Source of the DNA: Diadema setosum
Lineage: Eukaryota > Echinodermata > Echinoidea > Diadematoida > Diadematidae
NCBI GenBank assembly: GCA_033980235.1
Contig: CM067075.1
Coordinates: 34,172,385-34,236,384 of the forward strand
Reading direction: 5' to 3'
DNA: 64,000 bases
In this document: positions 46,490 to 57,825 of the stretch, in pieces
How the letters are laid out: each line of letters begins with the position of its first letter
Numbering within the stretch: position 1 is the first letter of the stretch
Made by a program: the position numbers and the translations under genes
Notes under the pieces: generated by a model
Told to the model about the DNA's origin: nothing
The model's database searches: none
The model's input: the letters and a program-made list of their open reading frames with translations, nothing else

Positions 46490-46807
46490 CTGAGAAGATG
46501 CTTGGATAGCTATGCTAAGCTGGTCTTCCATGGAGTCCAGTTAGATGTAAAGCGTGACCATTTCACCGGGTTAAACATCCTGCTCTTTGCGATGAATAAA
46601 ATGAAGCCGAATTTTTTACGTGTATGAGATGTGACTCTCTCATACACGGGACCTCCATTTTATGTCCTATCCGAGGGACAGAATGTTTTGCCTCTTGCTA
46701 GAGGGGACGGTATGATTACACACAACATTGCTCAGTCCAGACTCGGGTTCGAACCCGGGTCGCTTGGGTCGGAGGCAGACGCGCTGCCGATTGAGCTAAA
46801 CTCACCC
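46490..46807 (-). mobile_element. tRNA-derived SINE
   Basis: On the minus strand the head (46807 to ~46737) reads GGGTGAGTT, then an A box (TAGCTCAATCGGCAGCGCGT) and a B box (GGGTTCGAACC), as in a tRNA. The 3' acceptor half does not pair with GGGTGAG, so it is a SINE rather than a working tRNA. The body continues to about 46490 and includes a GTGTATGAGA / TCTCATACAC hairpin. RNA polymerase III would transcribe such elements. Confidence 0.72.
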
Positions 46808-47707
46808 TCTACACGTCTATCTTGCAATCATTAGTTTAACAGAATATCTTAGACCATGACATTTGCTTCCCTCATAAATAGAGTAACGCCAGAAAATATG
46901 TAGTGTGAATTCAACATAACGAAAAAATAAAACGAATTCTAAAGTTGAAATCTCTCAGCAGCGAAATATAATCACTAGTCCTAACCCATTACAGGAATAA
47001 ATTGCACATTCGGATCTTTTAATGCAGACTTTACTCGAGACATCCTGCATTTTGTTGCTGTTATTGTGTGTTTTGTTTTGTCTTGTCTGGTCCTGTTCTT
47101 ACGTTTTACTTTCATTTGAACACATCATAAATAATTGAAACTAAATTAATGATTTTAGTGTAGGTCAGCTAAAAGTAAGGGACATCTCCTTTCTGGCTGC
47201 TACCTACCATAGCATAATTGTTAACCTATGTACGTGTAATTGCCAATCTACATTTGTATTTTCCCTTTTCACTGTCTTACTGATACGTTTGTTTTGTAAT
47301 AATATCTGAATATTGATGTATGTATATCTATTTCTAATGTGTTCCTTGCTTTGGTGAAATAAAGAAACTTGAAACTCACATATGGAGCACAAACCTGAAA
47401 AGATATTTCGAATAGTGCACAACTTAAAGATTGTTTTACAAATGTCATACTGTTTATTTTCTTTTTGGTATGCATAAAGAAGACAGCCTCCAGCTCTTCA
47501 AGATAGTATCATTTTGTGTGTAGTCATTTGGAAAAGATGATGTTATAGACGTAGGCAACGCATAATATGATATAAGTTAGTCCATGGGCCAGGCCAGATA
47601 TTGGTACCACCTGAGGTGGCAAAACCTTTTTGGTGTCTTTTTGTTTGTCGGGCATAGATATGCTTATCAAGCTATGATAGCATTTCCAAATGAGTAGCTT
47701 AGTCATG

Positions 47708-47753
<46 letters not shown>

Positions 47754-47798
47754 TAATAATATTAATAATAATATTAATAATAATATTAATAATAATAA
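47708..47798. repeat. AAT trinucleotide microsatellite
   Basis: (ATA)n, becoming 'attaataataat' compound units toward the right. Confidence 0.92.
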
Positions 47799-48147
47799 AT
47801 CATTTATTAAGCGCAGAAACTATGTTTATATATTTTACTGCGCTTCAAGAGCTTTTAAATTCCTATGTTGCACAATACTGCATGGGAAGTACAAGAAGAA
47901 ACAAGCCCATGCTAAAAAAAGAAAAAGTTTTCACTTTTGATTTAAAACTATTTAAAGTCTGACATTTCCGAATGTCTAATGGTAATCTATTCCATTAATA
48001 GATAATATAATAGGTAATAAAAGAATTTTTAACCAATTTAGTCTCGTTGTTACATGTATATCCCTATACTTCTGAATCGAGACTAACCGCTATACAAAGA
48101 AGAGCACTGTCTTCTGTATGTTCACAGGTGTTCTGTTGTAAACGCGG

Positions 48148-48262
48148 TGCGCTTAGTCTTTATTCAAGGCAGCGAAGGGAATATCCAAAGGTTATGATGT
48201 CCACAGCGCTTAGTCTTTATTCAAGACGGCGAATGGAATATCCAAAGCTTATGATACAGTGT
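48148..48262. repeat. ~57-bp unit in two tandem copies
   Basis: 'gcgcttagtctttattcaag' and 'ggaatatccaaag' recur about 57 bp apart. A related inverted segment, 'agactaagcgcaccgcg', lies near 48590. Confidence 0.75.
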
Positions 48263-48680
48263 ATATCCCTTTATCTAAAGACAACAACAACAACAAAAGC
48301 AATTCCTCGTGAATCTTACCGTAATTTTCAATTATTCATCACTTTCCGGTGAAAAAGCTACGGTGAAAACACTTATACCACACCAATGTCGCTTTATTTC
48401 CATCCAAAAATGAAAGATAATGCAAAAACAATGTACCAGTATACTACAATACATTATGAAAAATAACATTGTAAATGAATAGAGTGATTTTTGTTTAAAA
48501 CTGATGTATTTGTTGAGAGGGTAGTATAAAAACAGTAATCCCTTTTATTGGGAACTTTAGATATGATAACAAAACATTGTTCGAGATAAAGACTAAGCGC
48601 ACCGCGTGACAACTGTGGACATCATAACCGCGGCTCGGCCAAGCCCCGCACTGTAAACGGGGTCTCAATTTATTTCCAAC

Positions 48681-48807
48681 CTGACTGACGCCGATCCTCT
48701 GTCGTCTGTAGCTCTTGGTGTAGACCATGTCACGGTTCGAGAAGTGGATGTTGTATACCAATTGCCGATATTCCAAGCACAAGACGTAAAGGTGGGGGAT
48801 GTTGTGT
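48681..48807 (-). CDS. Exon 3: first half of HYR1
   Basis: This 127-nt exon (phase 1 to 2) follows acceptor 'atatttcttcacccag' and ends at donor AG|GTTGGA. It encodes DTTSPTFTSCAWNIGNW, then TVTWSTPRATDDRGSA. This is the N-terminal half of a HYR domain; the usual CP is CA here. It takes the split Asp codon from the mini-exon and passes a split Ser codon to exon 4. Confidence 0.85.
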
Positions 48808-51318
48808 CTGGGTGAAGAAATATATTAAGCGCCTATAATGATCACAAGGCAACCACATGAAGAATGAACCTTCGTGTCACTCAAATTCGACATAACATGT
48901 TTAAAGTGTTTCTCAACAGCACACGGAAACTGTTTAATCTCAATCTTACACCTTCAAAGATGTTGCAGAAAAAAAAAAACTTTCTCATTTCACTTCCGGT
49001 TTCTTCAGCTGACAAGCAAAAAAAAAAAGGGGGGGGGGGGGTCTTCAGCCAAAAAAATAATAAATAAATAACCTTATCGCGCTCACACTTCGCACTTACT
49101 CACTTCCGGGGTAAAAAAAAATGTGTGTGTGTGGGGGGGGGGGGGGGGCGTAAAGTGGTGACACCTTACGCATTCCTTTGTATGGTACCGCCGGCCATGG
49201 CATATATTCTACACAGGTGAACTTGTCAATCGAGCGGTCTTGTAATGGAATTATTATGCTGCTACATTTCTGAAATGCGTGAGGCTTCTAGATCATCAAC
49301 ACTGCTCGGTGTATTTTTTTTTTACAGATTTTTCAGAGTGTTGGTTTCTCTGCTTAAAGATCACAATAAATTCCACAAATCTATGTAGATAGTGCTGTCG
49401 ATTTGTGTACTACATGTTGTGAAATCATGAAAATCGTCTGGAATGCCCCTATGAGGTATCTTCATGGAAATAATATTATGTACTGCCTGACAGTAATTCT
49501 CTTGAGAAGTTTTGGGTCATGGGTTCAAAGGTACAAAAAGAGAAAAACATGCCAAAAAACAACAACAAAACACACACACACACACTTGCAGGAAAAAGAT
49601 GCTACAAACAAATAATTCCAACTGTCAACTTTTTTCCTAAATCTGTGTCATGGGGAACAAAATATAAATGAAGAAGAAATAAATGACAACTCAGTTACTG
49701 TACAAAAGAAGAGCACTCTAGGCATAATAGGTTTGGTATGCTTAGAGTACCCAGGTCGAAAAACCAGTAGAAACCAGTAGAAACCAGTAAGCATTTTTAA
49801 CTGGTCTTTACTGGTTTTCACTGGTCTTAACTGGTTTCAACTGGTACCAGTTGAAATCAGAAGACAACTCCAAATTTCCAGTAACAAAAGAAGCAATTCT
49901 AACTGAAACCAGTTGATACCAGTTTAAGATGTACTGGTACCAGTTGATACTAGTTAAATCATACTAGTACCAGTTTTATATACCATTTGAAGTTGCACTG
50001 GTTACCAGTTGAAACCAGTACAAGTCTACTGGTACCAGTTGAAGTCTTACGGTACCAGTTTATACCAGTTGAAGTCTTACTGGTACCAGTTTATACCAGT
50101 TGAAGTTGCACTGCTTACCAGTTGAAACCACTACAAGTCTACTGGTACCAGTTGATACCAGTTCATGTCTCATTGTGTACCAGTTGACACACAAGCTGAA
50201 GTCTACTTTTTGAATTCGATTAGTTCATCAATTAAAACTGAATTAAAAGGTTAACAAAACTTAGTTAAAACATTAAATTAAAAATTAAACAAAACACAAT
50301 TAAACAAAACATTTGACATGATTGAACATGGACTCTTAATGATTTCAACTAAATGAAACTGGAACCAATTAAGATCAGTTAATACTTTAACTGACAGACT
50401 GTATTTTGACCAGTTTGTGTGTGTGTTTGTGTGTGTGTTTGTGTGTGTGTGTCGGTTTGTGTGCAAATTAGTTGACACAATTTGGTACCCATGTAACTGA
50501 CTGGACTTGCTTACAACTTCATTCCAGATTAAAACCCACTAAATCATTGAAATTCTAATACCAGTTGATACCAGTTGGTTTCTATTGGTTTCTACTGGTT
50601 CTTTTGCTCGTGAATATTTATAAGCTATTCAAATTCTCTTTGTGAAAATGACAAAATATTGTTAAATTCATTTTTTAATGATTTCAATAAACTCAGAAAT
50701 GTCTGAAATGCATTGGAAATTTATCTAATAATGTATTATTCCCGTGATATTCACAATTTCAACTTGCACCTCTAATGACGTATTTTCATATTTTTATGAT
50801 AAAAGTTTGGTCTACTTGGTAACCATGTCTTAAATCATTACAGCTATATAGCCCTATATATATATGAATGAAATATCCCTGGTACTAAGTAGGTCTACGA
50901 TGTAGGCTAAGCCTAAATGTAGTTGTAAGTATAGGCTTTAAGACTAGCTGTAGGATTATGTTAGGTTAGATATTAACAATGCCTTGACATACACGAAACA
51001 TCAATACATCAAATAATTCAACACAAAATTAATGTTGTCAACTGGATCCCAGTTGATTCCAGTTGATACCAGTTGACAACTGGTATCAGTTGACAACTGG
51101 TACCAGTTGATTCCAGTTGGACGAATACCAGTTGATACCAGTTGAATAAATACCAGTTGATACCAGTTGATTTCTAGTCACTCATTCCAATATTCATATT
51201 GTACCAGTTGCCAACTGGTTTTTCTACCTGGGTACTGAAAATGGATTAGGCTTACATAATAATATATAGAATTCGTTTGTATATGGGCACTCAGAGTAAC
51301 ATTGGATTCTTTACTCAC
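48808..51318 (-). other. Intron 2
   Basis: Contains poly-A/G runs (48970-49150) and a 1.49-kb repeat-filled element (49746-51236). 49151-49745 is AT-rich without recognisable content. Confidence 0.65.
49746..51236. mobile_element. 1.49-kb element with 23-bp inverted ends and CCAGTTGATA repeats
   Basis: The left end AGTACCCAGGTCGAAAAACC is repeated inverted at the right end (ggtttttctacctgggtact) with one mismatch. Between them, 'accagttgataccagttga' style repeats fill 49766-50190 and 51040-51175, flanking an AT-rich core with a (GT)n run. No target duplication is obvious. There is no coding capacity. Confidence 0.82.
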
Positions 51319-51366
51319 CAGGCGGCGGAGATCGACGGCGACGACGTCGGCTGCTCCACCACGCAT
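51319..51366 (-). CDS. Exon 2: 16-codon Arg-rich mini-exon
   Basis: This 48-nt exon (phase 1-1) lies between acceptor 'ttttctgttcag' and donor G|GTGAGT. With the split codons it encodes DAWWSSRRRRRRSPPP. Its phases join the signal exon to HYR1 and produce the PPPDTTSP start typical of a HYR module. The six-Arg run would be strongly basic and could bind acidic glycans or be a cleavage site; both are inference. Strong splice sites and exact phase support it, but no transcript was available. Confidence 0.78.
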
Positions 51367-51806
51367 CTGAACAGAAAACGAAATAAAAAGATGAGAAAAG
51401 TACTATTTTTTTTCCACAGGTAACTGTGCATATGTGGACTAAACTGCTAAGATACATTATTCACTTTGTCATTATTGAGCAGTAGAAAAAAACAATGAAT
51501 CGAAATGATTAATAAAAGATGCAGTTTAAAACTAAACTTAAATTAACAAACAAGTTGGAATCTGATAAAACATTTTTGCCTTTTCTTCTTGCATGGTAAT
51601 ACATATCTGATGGGTCATAATATTGTAATATAACCGGATTTATCAAGTCACTGTGTGGGATTTGTGATGTTCGCGTACACCTCAGTCAGACTCACAACGA
51701 TCACATTACATCGCGTCATCATGCCGAGACAGCATCAATAGTTCACCAAGATGACAATCGAAGTGCGTGCGAAGAAGAGACTATCACCGTACTCGCCAAT
51801 TCAGCG

Positions 51807-52089
51807 GGTGCTGTTCGTTATTCCGAAGGTTCGCTATTCCGAAGGTTCGTTATTCCGAAGGTTCGTTTATCCGAAACACACACATTCCCTATACCTAGTG
51901 GTTCGTTAATCGAAAATAAAAAAAGGATTCATTTATCCGAACATTTGTGGCGTTATTCCGAAGGTTTGTTAGTCCGAAGATTTGTTGATCCGAAAATGAA
52001 ATTCGGAATAACGAACCTTCGTAATAACGAATCTTCGGACTGAAGAGCCTTCGGAACAACGAACCTTCGGAATAACGAGCTGTAACCGA
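51807..52089. mobile_element. 'TTCGTTATTCCGAA' MITE with 8-bp target duplication, copy 3
   Basis: Begins GGTGCTGTTCGTTATTCCGA and ends near 'ggaataacgagctgtaaccg'. The direct repeat ATTCAGCG flanks it (51799-51806 and 52090-52097). This copy and the one at 16142 have different 8-bp duplications, so both are separate insertions. Confidence 0.82.
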
Positions 52090-52297
52090 ATTCAGCGACC
52101 CGTCAGGGCTCGTTGCCTGACACGATGTACATGTACCTCCGTCACTGTACTCACCGCACGAACGGCCAATACACACAGAATATACAAGACTTTAGTGTAC
52201 GATACAAAACAAAACCCAGGGGAGACGCTGTGGACGCGTCCGCCCCTGTTGAGCGTCAGTTCACCACTCCTCCCTCATATCAAGGAGGTGGCTCTAG

Positions 52298-52328
52298 GCA
52301 GGGAGGTGGAGATTTTCCACCTCCCTGC
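52298..52328. other. Perfect 13-bp hairpin
   Basis: GCAGGGAGGTGGA (52298-52310) pairs with TCCACCTCCCTGC (52316-52328) across a 5-base loop; 'ctctagg' just outside suggests further partial symmetry. Function unknown. Confidence 0.7.
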
Positions 52329-53828
52329 TCTAGGTCGCCTCCCTGCTCCTACTACCCAAGCGAGAATATACTACTCGAGCGAGAGTATACCCACATGGAC
52401 CCGTGACCCCCCACCGAAACTATTACTATACGGTCACGGGGTCACCGCACGCCTCCTACGTTCTACCAGACGTAGCAGAGACACCAACTCAAGTGCTCTA
52501 AACTCATTTCATTTCAATTACTATATATACGTATTTTAAGAAAGCCGTGCTATGCGACATGAGATTTCAATTGACTTATTTCCCTCATGAGCATGAGATA
52601 AGAAATATGCATACATATCAGAATATTTCCCCCGAATTATAAGTTTATCCTATTCAGTGCATACATTGACATTCTAATGTAGAATTTACACTTTCAATAG
52701 AAAGTACATGTGATTTAGCTTTCGAGTAGGAGGAATTTCACGTGTCCTCAGAAATCCCAGCAATCAAGACTTTTAAAAATAAATTCTTGTCTAAATTTAG
52801 TACTTTTTTCTAGGAAGACTTTAGATTGGCCATCTAATATAGATTTTGTTCAGATCTTACAATCTTACAACATCCATGCTAGTAAATTGATTGAAAATCT
52901 TGCTTTTCCGAAAGACTTGTCCTGTCACAGAGGGGTGAGAAGTCCCCCCCCCCCCCATGATCTTTCCGACCTTGAGACATTATAATGCATTTTCTTTTCT
53001 TTTTGATGTGCCTCTCACCTTTTCACCTGAAACGCAACATTTGCATGGTAAATCGGGGGGATTTAGCAAAGTAGTTCGAATTTGTTTCGCCTTTGTGTCT
53101 ATATAGTATGACAATTGGTCATTTAAACCAAATTGTCTGTGTCTCTCAGGACCAATTTGCCACTTCTTGGACCGCATCTGCCTTCTCTGTTGCTTGCTTT
53201 CCCTCCTCCAGGCGGCAACATACTTTTGGAGGGCTATGTTGGCATTCTGCAGCTACGGACTTTACAGGAGGCCTAGCGGATCGGAACGCGAGGAAAACGA
53301 CAAAGTACAGTATAGATACAGGAGAAAACGTTCAACTATAGGACAAGGATCGGATCGCGCAATCCGTTCTTGGCGAGGAAAAACTTTGTGCGTACACAAT
53401 GGCCGCTCTGGCGGATATCGCTGGAAGACTCGTCCATCCAATTCAAGGATAAAAGGACATGTAACGCATTTTAACGGATATCAAAGCATCGACCTTCGCT
53501 TACTATGCTTTTGCCTTATCAGGCAAAGTGTGACAGGGGCACAAGCAATAAATATTCATCGGCATGAAAAATGCACATGTATCTCCAATGGCCAGCCAAT
53601 GATCATTGCCTTGCTCATTATAGCAGGAGCCAGGGAAGAGGGAGGGCTGCAAACATTAGATATCAGGCTGCATCAGAACTGACAACTATTAAAAAGCAGT
53701 TGAATTTCTTGCGACAAGACATTTCATTCGTACTTACATTTGTTTTAATGTGTGTGTATAGCTTTTGTTCCAAACAATGATGATTTGGATAAGACTAGAA
53801 TAAACTTAATACGAGTGAAGTTCCTTAC

Positions 53829-53895
53829 CAGCATCTGTGATGAACAGTGGGAACAGAAGGATGACGAAATAGACCGTGACGATTTGCAGTTTCAT
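53829..53895 (-). CDS. Exon 1: start codon and signal peptide of the HYR/CCP gene
   Basis: The ATG at 53895-53893 opens 22 codons, MKLQIVTVYFVILLFPLFIT then DA, and a split Gly/Asp codon, ending at donor G|GTAAGG in phase 1. The Lys at position 2, the hydrophobic core and the small residues at the end make a clear secretion signal. The phase fits the mini-exon (giving ...TDADAWW) and all later modules. The 5' UTR and promoter lie to the right; I could not place the transcription start. Confidence 0.85.
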
Positions 53896-55574
53896 GATCT
53901 AAGTTTTCCTGGGCGCAAACAAATAATTGTATTCTCTCAACACCGTTAGAACTGTGGTCTGTAGCTCCAGTCACGTGCCGTTTGAACTGGAGTTTCGCGG
54001 ATACATTGCATGTATGCTGATTGACACTGACAGAATCAATGCACAGACCTCCGAATGTGTATTCAAGAATCACACAAAATTTTTCTGCAGAATACGTCAG
54101 AGGGTGTGGTATTCTTCGTCTTCATTTTTTTTTTCTGTGATTGGGGGGGGGGGGGGGAGGGGGGTTATGTCAGCCAGTCAGAACGCTCCGGGGGATGGAC
54201 TTGGCAAGTGAGGTGATATGCTATACGTCGGAGGGTGTTCGTGCTGGAACACATTGCCCGCTCACGTGCATGTATAGTCTATTATATGGATCCCCGAACG
54301 GAAGAGGAAGATTATTACGTTGCATTGTAACCATCTACCATCTAAACATTTAATCTGTCTCCTTATTCATATCCAAGAACACGGACTACATTTATAAACG
54401 TAGTTTAAAGGGAAAACATTTGACATTTCCTTGCACCGTATCAAAAGGATTTATCCAAGAAACTTTTCTGGCTGACTCGATTTGCCAGGATGGTGAGCCG
54501 TTTTGGAGTTGTTGTTGTTTTTTCAATCGAATGTGGAAAAAAAAAAAACTCGTGAACCCGACTTTTATTATTTCTGAAACACCGATATTAATGATTTATC
54601 CATTCATGTCAACTTTCCTTTAGTAGGGTAGCCGTTTTGATAGGACTAATCTATCAAGGGGCCCTGCTCACATTGTGTACCGATTGAAAAAAAAAAAAAA
54701 ATCACGAACAACTAAACAACATAATCCCAGTATAAACATGTACCAGTAATTCACCTCAGATACTCCAATACAAAACATACAAACAGGGGCGTCACCAGCT
54801 TTTTTTCAAGGGGGGTGCGTTTTGACCCTATTTTTTTTTTTTTTTTTTGGACAGACATTTGGAATATAGGAAGCTCCTAATCCCTAGATTTTTACTGTTT
54901 TTCGAGGGAAATCAAGCGGGGAAAGGGCACCGGCGTAGCTAGGATTTCATAGGGGGGGGGGGAGGTTTTGGTATGCGAGGGAGCGAGGAAGGGGGGGGGG
55001 GGGAGGGTGGGGAAGTGCCTGTTGTTCCCCCCCCCCCTCCCATGGTGAGAACTTTTTGCATTTTGATGTTGTAAATGGTGCAATTTGATGCAGGCTTTTT
55101 GCGTGTTTTTATCGACTTGAACAATTTGCCTGTAAAATAGTATCATCCAAATAAACTTCCTGTTTTAATATTTACACTGAATATCATGAACGCTGCCAAG
55201 CAAGAGCGAGAGGAGTGAGCGAGGGGGAGGATGTGGGAGGGACTGTCACCCTCCAACCGGGAGCACTTTTTGCATTTTGATGTTGTACATAAATGGTGCA
55301 ATTTGATGCAGGTATTTTGCGTGTTTTATCGACTTGAAACAGTCCCACTTGTTTAAGGTATCAGTACATTTTGAAGTAAATTGTTATTGAACAATTTGCC
55401 TATAAATGGTATAATTCAAACAAACTTCTAGTAATAATTCTTACACTGATGTCATGAAGGCGACCTAGCCCGAACAAGCGGAACGAGCAAGGGGGGAGGT
55501 TGTGGGAGGGGGTTGTCCCCCTATAAATGGATTATGGAATGACGGTGTGAAACGACAAATTACTGGCAGCAATA
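53896..55574. other. Upstream region of the gene, no gene seen
   Basis: Should contain the promoter of the minus-strand gene; a CACGTG E-box lies near 53974. A G run at 54142-54166 and T/A runs follow. 55041-55525 holds two ~215-bp tandem units ('ttttgcattttgatgttgta', 'caatttgatgcagg'). No coding exon recognised. Confidence 0.5.
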
Positions 55575-57225
55575 TCGGGAGAATGGCTTAACGATTACAT
55601 GCGAGCGAGCGGAGCGAGCGAGCTTTAAAATGTTAATATCTTACAGTCCCCAAACTGCCGTTTGTAGCCATTTTTTTTTTTTTTTTTTTTTTGCTTTGGA
55701 AATTGAGGGGGGGGGGGGGCACCGGGCGCAACTGCTGGCAATTACTGATGGCAGCAACATTAGGTGAATGGCATAACAATTAAATGCAAGTAAGCGAAGA
55801 GAGCGAGCTTGAAAATTTTGACATCTTACAACTACCATTTGGAGCTTTATATTTTCGCTTTGGAAATAAAGGGGGCGCACCGGGCGCAACTGCCGGCTGT
55901 TACTGGCAGCAACATCAGGAGAAAGGCATAACAATTAATGCGAGCGAGCGGAGCGAGCGAGCTTAAATATTTTGACATTTTACAGTAAAAAAAAAAAAAA
56001 ACCTGCCGTTTGTTGCTATATTTTTTCGCTTTGGAATTTAAGGAGGGCGCATCGGGCGCAACTCCTAGCAATTACTGGCAGCAATATCAGGAGAGCATAA
56101 CGATTACATGTGAAGAGAGCGAGCTTGAAAATTTTACATTTTACAGTCCAAAAGCTGCCGTTCTTAGCCATATTTTTTCGCTTTGGAAATTAAGGGAGGG
56201 GACGCACCGGGCGGAACTGCTGGCAATTACCGGCAGCAATATCAGGTGAATTGCATAACGATTAAATGCGAGCGAGTGAAGAGAGCGAGCTTGAAAATTT
56301 TACGTTTTACAGTCCAAAAACTGCCGTTCTTAGCCATATTTTTTCGCTTTGGAAATTAAGGGGGGGGGGCGCACCGGGCGGAACTGCTGGCAATTACTGA
56401 CAGCAACATCAGGTGAATTGCATAACGATTAAATGCGAGAGAGCTTGAAAATTTTGATATTTTACAGTCCAAAAACTGCCGTTCTTAGCCATATTTTTTC
56501 GCTCTGGAAATTAAGGGAGGGGGGCGCACCGGGCGGAACTGCTGGCAATTACTGGCAGCAACATCAGGTGAATTGCATAACGATTCAATGCGAGCGAGCG
56601 AAGAGAGCGAGCTTGAAAATTTTGACATTTTACAGTAGAAAAACTGCCGTTTGTAGCTATATTTTTTTGCTTTGGAAATTAAGGGGGGGGGGGGGGGGAG
56701 GGGCGCGCACCGGGCGCAACTACAGACAATTACTGGCAGTAACATCAGAGGAATTGCATAAAGATTAAATGCGAGTGAGCTTGAAAATTTTTACATTTTA
56801 CAGTCCAAAAACTGCCGTTTGAAGCTATATCTTCTTTGCCTTCGAAATTAAGGGGCGCACCGGGCGCAACTGCTGGCAATTACTGGCAGCAATATCAGGA
56901 GAATTTAAATGCGAGCGAGTGGAGCGAGCGAGCTTGAAAATTGTGACATTTTACAGTCCAAAACTGCCGTTTGTAGCTATATATATATATATATTTTTTT
57001 TTTTTTTGCAGTATAAGGGGGGGGGGGGGGGCGCACCGGGTGGAACTGCCGGCAATTACTGGCAGCAACTTCAGGAGAATGGCATTACGACTAAATGCCA
57101 GCGAGCGGAGCGAGCGAGCTTGAAAATTGTGACATTTTACAGTCCAAAAACTGCCGTTTGTAGCTATACTTTTTCGCTTTGGAAATTAAGAGGGGGCGGG
57201 ACGCCCGGTGCGCCCCTCCCCCTGG
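55575..57225. repeat. ~163-bp satellite array, orientation 2
   Basis: About ten units of the same sequence as 28905-30190 but reversed: 'gcgagcgagcggagcgagcg', then 'aaaactgccgtttgtagc', 'tttcgctttggaaattaagg' and 'gcaccgggcgcaactg'. Units are more diverged than in the other array. It ends in 'ggatccgccactgg'. Confidence 0.9.
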
Positions 57226-57825
57226 ATCCGCCACTGGTAGTCAAGGGTGTCAGTTTATGTTCATGACTGGGGAAGATATGACCAGCGAGGTGGCGTCGAA
57301 GTGACCAAGCATGGGAAGGATGTCCAAAATCTATCTAAATAACATGGTAAACACTGTCTGGAATACACTTGTATTTGTATAATAGATAATGTATAAAATC
57401 AGTGTTGCCAGAACCAGGGGTGCGAATTGTTTTTGCCCACGATTTTTTTTTTTTGGTCCCCGATGCAAAAAAAAAAAAAAAAAAAAAATAGATAAAAAAT
57501 AATTATTATTTATGGTCCGGCGTTGAGGTCGCTCGCAGACTGATTTTTTTTATATTTTTTTTAAGGGTCTGAAGGGGGGTGCGTGCGCACCCAACGCACC
57601 CCCCCCCCCCCCCGTGACTCCCATGTACAAACGAATTTATCACGTGGTAGAAGACTTAACAGTGAACCACGTATTCTTTCTTGTGTATATAATTATGTGC
57701 CCTTGAAACGGCAAGAACATGTTTGCCGAAAAGTCTTTAGGCTATTTTCAAACATCACTACAATTATTTCAATTAATGAAATTCTTTCGTCGAGATGTTT
57801 TTTTTTTTTCACTGCAACTGGTTGA
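57226..57825. other. Low-complexity region
   Basis: Poly-A, poly-T and poly-C runs within AT-rich sequence; no gene seen. Confidence 0.6.

Larger units (their letters stand above)
39378..48680 (-). other. Intron 3, splitting HYR1
   Basis: A 9.3-kb intron holding an antisense full-length LINE (39712-45378), a GGTGTT MITE (45393-45923), a tRNA-derived SINE (46490-46807) and an (ATA)n tract (47708-47798). Stretches 45926-46489 and 46808-47707 are AT-rich without recognisable content. The half-exon phases match, so no coding exon is expected. Confidence 0.7.
51367..53828 (-). other. Intron 1
   Basis: Contains copy 3 of the 'TTCGTTATTCCGAA' MITE and a 13-bp-arm hairpin at 52298-52328. 53160-53690 is a GC-richer, non-repetitive stretch with a 171-codon plus-strand open frame but no ATG. 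The rest shows nothing. Confidence 0.6.

Noticed and set aside
46736..46807. tRNA gene on the minus strand
   Set aside because: A and B boxes are good, but the acceptor ends do not pair and homologous body sequence follows, so it is a SINE head.
53825..54073. 82-codon minus-strand frame overlapping the first exon
   Set aside because: It is a shadow of the signal-peptide exon in another frame. The ATG at 53895 gives a clear signal sequence and a phase-correct donor.
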